NCBI RefSeq assembly: GCF_964355755.1
Contig: NC_092675.1
Location: 13,655,312 to 13,719,311, forward strand
Source of the DNA: Antedon mediterranea
Lineage: Eukaryota > Echinodermata > Crinoidea > Comatulida > Antedonidae
Reading direction: 5' to 3'
DNA length: 64,000 nt
Shown: piece by piece, positions 51,901 through 61,769 of the stretch
How the letters are laid out: every line of letters begins with the position of its first letter
Position numbering within the stretch: the first letter of the stretch is position 1
Position numbers and translations under genes: made by a program
Notes under the pieces: generated by a model
Told to the model about the DNA's origin: nothing
Seen by the model: only the letters and a program-made list of their open reading frames with translations
Database searches by the model: none

Positions 51901-54732
51901 CTTAGAATAGCTTCAAATCGCATTTGGAGACGTTTTAGACCATTTTGTGCATTTCGATGAAACTTGGTTACACAAAAACATCAAAGTGCTTAAAATCACA
52001 TTATAAATCGTTTTAGACCAGTTTGAGCATTTCGACAAAACTTTTTCACACAAAATACCAAAGTGCTTAGAATAGCTTCAAATCGCATTTCGAGACGTTT
52101 TAGACCATTTTGTGATTTTCGAAAAAACTTTTTAACATAAAAACACCAAAGTGCTTAGATTAGCTTCAAATCACATTTGGAGACGTTTTAGACCATAAGT
52201 GCTTAGAATCACATTATAAACCGTTTTAGACCATTTTGAGCATTTCGATAACAATTTTCACACAAAAACATCAAAGAGCACAAAATAGCTTAATATCGTA
52301 TTTAAAAATGTTTTAGACCATTTTGAGCATTTAGATAAAACTTTTTCACACAAAACACCAAAGTGCTTAGAATAGCTTCAAATCGCATTTGGAGACGTTT
52401 TAGACCATTTTGTGATTTTTGAAAAAACTTGTTAACATAAAAACGCCAAAGTGCTTAGAATAGCTTCAAATCACATTTGGAGACGTTTTAGACCATTTTG
52501 TGATTTTCGAAAAAACTTGTTAACATAAAAACACCAAAGTGTTTAGAATAGCTTCAAATCGCATTTGGAGACGTTTTAGACCAATTTGTGATTTTCGAAA
52601 AAACTTATCAACATAAAAACACCAAAGGGTTTAGAATAGCTTCAAATCGCATTTGGAGACGTTTTAGACCATTTTGTGATTTTCGAAAAAACTTGTTAAC
52701 ATAAAAACACGAAAGTGCTTAGAATAGCTTCAAATCGCATTTGGAAACGTTTTAGACCATTTTGTGATTTTCGAAAAAACTTGTTAACATAAAAACATGA
52801 AAGTGCTTAGAATAGCTTCAAATCGTATTTGGAGACGTTTTAGACCATTTTGTGATTTTCGAAAAAACTTTTTAACATAAAAACACCAAAGTGCTTAGAA
52901 TAGCTTCAAATCGCATTTGGAGACGTTTTAGACCATTTTGTGCATTTCGATGAAACTTGGTTACACAAAAACATCAAAGTGCTTAAAATCACATTATAAA
53001 CCATTTAGACCATTTTGAGCATTTCGATAACACTTTTCACACAAAAACATCAAAGAGCACAAAATAGCTTAATATCGTATTTAAAAACGTTTTAGACCAT
53101 TTTGAGCATTTAGACAAAACTTTTTCACACAAAACTCCAAAGTGCTTAGAATAGCTTCAAATCGCATTTGGAGACGTTTTAGAACATTTTGTGTTTTTCG
53201 AAAAAACCTGTTAACATAAAAACACCAAAGTGCTTAGAATAGCTTCAAATCGCATTTGGAGACTATTTAGACCATTTTGTGATTTTTGAAAAAACTTGTT
53301 AACATAAAAACACGAAAGTGCTTAGAATAGCTTCAAATCGCATTTGGAAACGTTTTAGACCATTTTGTGATTTTCGAAAAAGATTGTTAACATAAAAACA
53401 CCAATGTGCTTAGAATCACATTATACACCGTTTTAGACCATTTTGAGCATTTCGATAACAATTTTCACACAAAAACATCAAAGGGCACAAAATAGCTTAA
53501 TATCGTATTTAAAAATGTTTTAGACCATTTTGAGCATTTAGATAAAACTTTTTCACACAAAACACCAAAGTACTTAGAATAGCTTCAAATCGCATTTGGA
53601 GATGGTTTAGAACATTTTGTGATTTTGAAAAAACTTTTTAACATAAAAACACCAAAGTGCTTAGAATAGCTTCAAATCGCATTTGGAGACGTTTTAGACC
53701 ATTTTGTGATTTTCGAAAAAACTTGTTAACATAAAAACACCAAAGTGCTTAGAATAGCTTCAAATCGTATTTGGAGACGTTTTAGACCATTTTGAGATTT
53801 TCGAAAAAACTTGGTTACACAAAAACATCAAAGTGCTTAAAATCACATTATAAACCGTTTTAGACCATTTTGAGCATTTCGATAACACTTTTCACACAAA
53901 AACATCAAAGAGCACAAAATAGCTTAATATCGTATTTAAAAACGTTTTAGACCATTTTGAGCATTTCGACAAAACTTTTTCACACAAAACACCAAAGTGC
54001 TTAGAATAGCTTCAAATCGCATTTGGAGACGTTTTAGACCAATTTGTGCATTTCGATGAAACTTGATTACACAAAAACATCAAAGTGCTTAAAATCACAT
54101 TATAAACCGTTTTAGACCATTTTGAGCATTTCGATAACACTTTTCACACAAAAACATCAAAGAGCACAAAATAGCTTAATATCGTATTTAAAAACGTTTT
54201 AGACCATGATTTTCGAAAAAACTTGTTAACATAAAAACACCAAAGTGCTTAGAATAGCTTCAAATCACATTTGGAGACGTTTTAGACCAATTTGTGATTT
54301 TCGAAAAAACTTATCAACATAAAAACACCAAAGGGCTTAGAATAGCTTCAAATCGCATTTGGAGACTATTTAGACCATTTTGTGATTTTTGAAAAAACTT
54401 GTTAACATAAAAACACGAAAGTGCTTAGAATAGCTTCAAATCGCATTTGGAAACGTTTTATTCCATTTTGTGATTTTCGAAAAAGATTGTTAACATAAAA
54501 ACACCAATGTGCTTAGAATCACATTATAAACCGTTTTAGACAATTTTGAGCATTTCGATAACAATTTTCACACAAAAACATCAAAGAGCACAAAATAGCT
54601 TAATATCGTATTTAAAAATGTTTTAGACCATTTTGAGCATTTAGATAAAACTTTTTCACACAAAACACCAAAGTGCTTAGAATAGCTTCAAATCGCATTT
54701 GGAGACGGTTTAGAACATTTTGTGATTTTGAA
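42998..54732. repeat. 11.8-kb segmental tandem duplication, copy 2
   Basis: This second copy has the same unit order as 31175-42997, nested 892-bp duplication included. I noticed about a dozen single-base differences, such as cacaaatagc near 43285 (one A fewer), gttaatataaaa near 44030, agctgaatatc near 45684, gagcaaaaaatag near 48830, gtacttag near 53571 and gagatggttt near 53603. After 54732 the sequence keeps matching the start of this copy until about 55.54 kb, giving a partial third repeat. Low divergence over almost 12 kb indicates a recent event. Confidence 0.9.
45539..47322. repeat. Nested 892-bp tandem duplication (second 11.8-kb copy)
   Basis: This is the same pair of 892-bp copies, 45539-46430 and 46431-47322, shifted by 11822. 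Both 38-bp units (46044 and 46936) are present. Because both 11.8-kb copies carry the pair while the 14-kb lineage does not, the 892-bp event came before the 11.8-kb one. A private base here is agctgaatatc near 45684. Confidence 0.92.
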
Positions 54733-57700
54733 AAAACTTGTTAACATAAAAACACCAAAGTGCTTAGAATAGCTTCAAATCGCATTTGGAGACGTTTTAG
54801 ACCATTTTGTGATTTTCGAAAAAACTTGTTAACATAAAAACACCAAAGTGCTTAGAATAGCTTCAAATCGTATTTGGAGACGTTTTAGACCATTTTGAGA
54901 TTTTCGAAAAAACTTGGTTACACAAAAACATCAAAGTGCTTAAAATCACATTATAAACCGTTTTAGACCATTTTGAGCATTTCGATAACACTTTTCACAC
55001 AAAAACATCAAAGAGCACAAAATAGCTTAATATCGTATTTAAAAACGTTTTAGACCATTTTGAGCATTTCGACAAAACTTTTTCACACAAAACACCAAAG
55101 TGCTTAGAATAGCTTCAAATCGCATTTGGAGACGTTTTAGACCAATTTGTGCATTTCGATGAAACTTGATTACACAAAAACATCAAAGTGCTTAAAATCA
55201 CATTATAAACCGTTTTAGACCATTTTGAGCATTTCGATAACACTTTTCACACAAAAACATCAAAGAGCACAAAATAGCTTAATATCGTATTTAAAAACGT
55301 TTTAGACCATTTTGAGCATTTAGACAAAACTTTTTCACACAAAACACCAAAGTGCTTAGAATAGCTTCAAATCGCATTTGGAGACGTTTTAGACCATTTT
55401 GTGCATTTCGATGAAACTTAGTTACACAAAAACATCAAAGTGCTTAAAATCACATTATAAATCGTTTTAGACCATTTTGAGCATTTCGACAAAACTTTTT
55501 CACACAAAATACCAAAGTGCTTAGAATAGCTTCAAATCGCATTTGGAGACGTTTTAGACCATTTTGTGATTTTCGAAAAAAACTTTTTAACATAAAAACA
55601 CCAAAGTGCTTAGAATAGCTTCAAATCACATTTGGAGACGTTTTAGACCATTTTGTGATTTTCGAAAAAACTTGTTAACATAAAAACACGAAAGTGCTTA
55701 GAATAGCTTCAAATCGCATTTGGAAACGTTTTAGACCATTTTGTGATTTTCGAAAAAAATTGTTAACATAAAAACACCAAAGTGCTTAGAATCACATTAT
55801 AAACCGTTTTAGACCATTTTGAGCATTTCGATAACAATTTTCACACAAAAACATCAAAGAGCACAAAATAGCTTAATATCGTATTTAAAAATGTTTTAGA
55901 CCATTTTGAGCATTTAGATAAAACTTTTTTACACAAAACACCAAAGTGCTTAGAATAGCTTCAAATCGCATTTGGAGACGTTTTAGACCATTTTGTGATT
56001 TTTGAAAAAACTTGTTAACATAAAAACACCAAAGTGCTTAGAATAGCTTCAAATCACATTTGGAGACGTTTTAGACCATTTTGTGATTTTCGAAAAAACT
56101 TGTTAACATAAAACACCAAAGTGCTTAGAATAGCTTCAAATCGCATTTGGAGACGTTTTAGACCATTTTGTGATTTTCGAAAAAACTTGTTAACATAAAA
56201 ACACGAAAGTGCTTAGAATCACATTATAAACCGTTTTAGACCATTTTGAGCATTTCGATAACAATTTTCACACAAAAACATCAAAGAGCACAAAATAGCT
56301 TAATATCGTATTTAAAAATGTTTTAGACCATTTTGAGCATTTAGAAAAAACTTTTTCACACAAAACACCAAAGTGCTTAGAATAGCTTCAAATCGTATTT
56401 GGAGACGTTTTAGACCATTTTGAGATTTTCGAAAAAACTTGGTTACACAAAAATATCAAAGTGCTTAAAATCACATTATAAACCGTTTTAGACCATTTTG
56501 AGCATTTCGATAACACTTTTCACACAAAAACATCAAAGAGCACAAAATAGCTTAATATCGTATTTAAAAACGTTTTAGACCATTTTGAGCATTTCGACAA
56601 AACTTTTTCACACAAAACACCAAAGTGCTTAGAATAGCTTCAAATCGCATTTGGAGACGTTTTAGACCAATTTGTGCATTTCGATGAAACTTGGTTACAC
56701 AAAAACATCAAAGTGCTTAAAATCACATTATAAATCGTTTTAGACCATTTTGAGCATTTCGATAACACTTTTCACACAAAAACATCAAAGAGCACAAAAT
56801 AGCTTAATATCTTATTTAAAAACGTTTTAGACCATTTTGAGCATTTAGACAAAACTTTTTCACACAAAACACCAAAGTGCTTAGAATAGCTTCAAATCGC
56901 ATTTGGAGACGTTTTAGACCATTTTGTGATTTTCAAAAAAACTTGTTAACATAAAAACACCAAAGTGCTTAGAATAGCTTCAAATCGTATTTGGAGACGT
57001 TTTAGACCATTTTGTGATTTTCGAAAAAACTTGTTAACATAAAAACACCAAAGGGTTTAGAATAGCTTCAAATCGCATTTTGAGACGTTTTAGACCATTT
57101 TGTGATTTTCGAAAAAACTTGTTAACATAAAAACACGAAAGTGCTTAGAATAGCTTCAAATCGCATTTGGAAACGTTTTAGACCATTTTGTGATTTTCGA
57201 AAAAACTTGTTAACATAAAAACACGAAAGTGCTTAGAATAGCTTCAAATCGCATTTGGAAACGTTTTAGACCATTTTGTGATTTTCGAAAAAAATTGTTA
57301 ACATAAAAACACCAAAGTGCTTAGAATCACATTATAAACCGTTTTAGACCATTTTGAGCATTTCGATAACAATTTTTACACAAAAACATCAAAGAGCACA
57401 AAATAGCTTAATATCGTATTTAAAAATGTTTTAGACCATTTTGAGCATTTGGATAAAACTTTTTCACACAAAACACCAAAGTGCTTAGAATAGCTTCAAA
57501 TCGCATTTGGAGACGTTTTAGACCATTTTGTGATTTTTGAAAAAAACTGTTAACATAAAAACACCAAAGTGCTTAGAATAGCTTCAAATCACATTTGGAG
57601 ACGTTTTAGACCATTTTGTGATATTCGAAAAAACTTGTTAACATAAAAACACGAAAGTGCTTAGAATAGCTTCAAATCGCATTTGGAAACGTTTTAGACC

Positions 57701-57856
57701 ATTTTGTGATTTTCGAAAAAACTTGTTAACATAAAAACACCAAAGTGCTTAGAATAGCTTCAAATCGCATTTGGAAACGTTTTAGACCATTTTGTTATTT
57801 TCGAAAAAAATTGTTAACATAAAAACACCAAAGTGCTTAGAATCACATTATAAACT
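53944..57856. repeat. 3913-bp tandem duplication, copy 1
   Basis: This segment runs from a type D unit at 53944 to just before the join at 57857. The join is visible at 57852-57885, where ataaactgttttagacc is followed by gagcatttcgacaaaac. At the matching places 21532 and 61765 the same unit continues gagcatttcgataac. The crossover must lie within the 26 bases 57857-57882 that both forms share. The segment includes the 83-bp unit at 54196. Confidence 0.94.
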
Positions 57857-60800
57857 GTTTTAGACCATTTTGAGCATTTCGACAAAACTTTTTCACACAA
57901 AACACCAAAGTGCTTAGAATAGCTTCAAATCGCATTTGGAGACGTTTTAGACCAATTTGTGCATTTCGATGAAACTTGATTACACAAAAACATCAAAGTG
58001 CTTAAAATCACATTATAAACCGTTTTAGACCATTTTGAGCATTTCGATAACACTTTTCACACAAAAACATCAAAGAGCACAAAATAGCTTAATATCGTAT
58101 TTAAAAACGTTTTAGACCATGATTTTCGAAAAAACTTGTTAACATAAAAACACCAAAGTGCTTAGAATAGCTTCAAATCACATTTGGAGACGTTTTAGAC
58201 CAATTTGTGATTTTCGAAAAAACTTATCAACATAAAAACACCAAAGGGCTTAGAATAGCTTCAAATCGCATTTGGAGACTATTTAGACCATTTTGTGATT
58301 TTTGAAAAAACTTGTTAACATAAAAACACGAAAGTGCTTAGAATAGCTTCAAATCGCATTTGGAAACGTTTTATTCCATTTTGTGATTTTCGAAAAAGAT
58401 TGTTAACATAAAAACACCAATGTGCTTAGAATCACATTATAAACCGTTTTAGACAATTTTGAGCATTTCGATAACAATTTTCACACAAAAACATCAAAGA
58501 GCACAAAATAGCTTAATATCGTATTTAAAAATGTTTTAGACCATTTTGAGCATTTAGATAAAACTTTTTCACACAAAACACCAAAGTGCTTAGAATAGCT
58601 TCAAATCGCATTTGGAGACGGTTTAGAACATTTTGTGATTTTGAAAAAACTTGTTAACATAAAAACACCAAAGTGCTTAGAATAGCTTCAAATCGCATTT
58701 GGAGACGTTTTAGACCATTTTGTGATTTTCGAAAAAACTTGTTAACATAAAAACACCAAAGTGCTTAGAATAGCTTCAAATCGTATTTGGAGACGTTTTA
58801 GACCATTTTGAGATTTTCGAAAAAACTTGGTTACACAAAAACATCAAAGTGCTTAAAATCACATTATAAACCGTTTTAGACCATTTTGAGCATTTCGATA
58901 ACACTTTTCACACAAAAACATCAAAGAGCACAAAATAGCTTAATATCGTATTTAAAAACGTTTTAGACCATTTTGAGCATTTCGACAAAACTTTTTCACA
59001 CAAAACACCAAAGTGCTTAGAATAGCTTCAAATCGCATTTGGAGACGTTTTAGACCAATTTGTGCATTTCGATGAAACTTGATTACACAAAAACATCAAA
59101 GTGCTTAAAATCACATTATAAACCGTTTTAGACCATTTTGAGCATTTCGATAACACTTTTCACACAAAAACATCAAAGAGCACAAAATAGCTTAATATCG
59201 TATTTAAAAACGTTTTAGACCATTTTGAGCATTTAGACAAAACTTTTTCACACAAAACACCAAAGTGCTTAGAATAGCTTCAAATCGCATTTGGAGACGT
59301 TTTAGACCATTTTGTGCATTTCGATGAAACTTAGTTACACAAAAACATCAAAGTGCTTAAAATCACATTATAAATCGTTTTAGACCATTTTGAGCATTTC
59401 GACAAAACTTTTTCACACAAAATACCAAAGTGCTTAGAATAGCTTCAAATCGCATTTGGAGACGTTTTAGACCATTTTGTGATTTTCGAAAAAAACTTTT
59501 TAACATAAAAACACCAAAGTGCTTAGAATAGCTTCAAATCACATTTGGAGACGTTTTAGACCATTTTGTGATTTTCGAAAAAACTTGTTAACATAAAAAC
59601 ACGAAAGTGCTTAGAATAGCTTCAAATCGCATTTGGAAACGTTTTAGACCATTTTGTGATTTTCGAAAAAAATTGTTAACATAAAAACACCAAAGTGCTT
59701 AGAATCACATTATAAACCGTTTTAGACCATTTTGAGCATTTCGATAACAATTTTCACACAAAAACATCAAAGAGCACAAAATAGCTTAATATCGTATTTA
59801 AAAATGTTTTAGACCATTTTGAGCATTTAGATAAAACTTTTTTACACAAAACACCAAAGTGCTTAGAATAGCTTCAAATCGCATTTGGAGACGTTTTAGA
59901 CCATTTTGTGATTTTTGAAAAAACTTGTTAACATAAAAACACCAAAGTGCTTAGAATAGCTTCAAATCACATTTGGAGACGTTTTAGACCATTTTGTGAT
60001 TTTCGAAAAAACTTGTTAACATAAAACACCAAAGTGCTTAGAATAGCTTCAAATCGCATTTGGAGACGTTTTAGACCATTTTGTGATTTTCGAAAAAACT
60101 TGTTAACATAAAAACACGAAAGTGCTTAGAATCACATTATAAACCGTTTTAGACCATTTTGAGCATTTCGATAACAATTTTCACACAAAAACATCAAAGA
60201 GCACAAAATAGCTTAATATCGTATTTAAAAATGTTTTAGACCATTTTGAGCATTTAGAAAAAACTTTTTCACACAAAACACCAAAGTGCTTAGAATAGCT
60301 TCAAATCGTATTTGGAGACGTTTTAGACCATTTTGAGATTTTCGAAAAAACTTGGTTACACAAAAATATCAAAGTGCTTAAAATCACATTATAAACCGTT
60401 TTAGACCATTTTGAGCATTTCGATAACACTTTTCACACAAAAACATCAAAGAGCACAAAATAGCTTAATATCGTATTTAAAAACGTTTTAGACCATTTTG
60501 AGCATTTCAACAAAACTTTTTCACACAAAACACCAAAGTGCTTAGAATAGCTTCAAATCGCATTTGGAGACGTTTTAGACCAATTTGTGCATTTCGATGA
60601 AACTTGGTTACACAAAAACATCAAAGTGCTTAAAATCACATTATAAATCGTTTTAGACCATTTTGAGCATTTCGATAACACTTTTCACACAAAAACATCA
60701 AAGAGCACAAAATAGCTTAATATCTTATTTAAAAACGTTTTAGACCATTTTGAGCATTTAGACAAAACTTTTTCACACAAAACACCAAAGTGCTTAGAAT

Positions 60801-61769
60801 AGCTTCAAATCGCATTTGGAGACGTTTTAGACCATTTTGTGATTTTCAAAAAAACTTGTTAACATAAAAACACCAAAGTGCTTAGAATAGCTTCAAATCG
60901 TATTTGGAGACGTTTTAGACCATTTTGTGATTTTCGAAAAAACTTGTTAACATAAAAACACCAAAGGGTTTAGAATAGCTTCAAATCGCATTTTGAGACG
61001 TTTTAGACCATTTTGTGATTTTCGAAAAAACTTGTTAACATAAAAACACGAAAGTGCCTAGAATAGCTTCAAATCGCATTTGGAAACGTTTTAGACCATT
61101 TTGTGATTTTCGAAAAAACTTGTTAACATAAAAACACGAAAGTGCTTAGAATAGCTTCAAATCGCATTTGGAAACGTTTTAGACCATTTTGTGATTTTCG
61201 AAAAAAATTGTTAACATAAAAACACCAAAGTGCTTAGAATCACATTATAAACCGTTTTAGACCATTTTGAGCATTTCGATAACAATTTTTACACAAAAAC
61301 ATCAAAGAGCACAAAATAGCTTAATATCGTATTTAAAAATGTTTTAGACCATTTTGAGCATTTGGATAAAACTTTTTCACACAAAACACCAAAGTGCTTA
61401 GAATAGCTTCAAATCGCATTTGGAGACGTTTTAGACCATTTTGTGATTTTTGAAAAAAACTGTTAACATAAAAACACCAAAGTGCTTAGAATAGCTTCAA
61501 ATCACATTTGGAGACGTTTTAGACCATTTTGTGATATTCGAAAAAACTTGTTAACATAAAAACACGAAAGTGCTTAGAATAGCTTCAAATCGCATTTGGA
61601 AACGTTTTAGACCATTTTGTGATTTTCGAAAAAACTTGTTAACATAAAAACACCAAAGTGCTTAGAATAGCTTCAAATCGCATTTGGAAACGTTTTAGAC
61701 CATTTTGTTATTTTCGAAAAAAATTGTTAACATAAAAACACCAAAGTGCTTAGAATCACATTATAAACT
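57857..61769. repeat. 3913-bp tandem duplication, copy 2
   Basis: This is an exact-length tandem copy of 53944-57856. The only differences I noticed are catttcaacaaaac near 60509 (catttcgacaaaac in copy 1) and gtgcctagaat near 61058 (gtgcttagaat). After 61769 the array continues in the ancestral order seen from 21537 on. This appears to be among the youngest rearrangements in the window. Confidence 0.94.
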
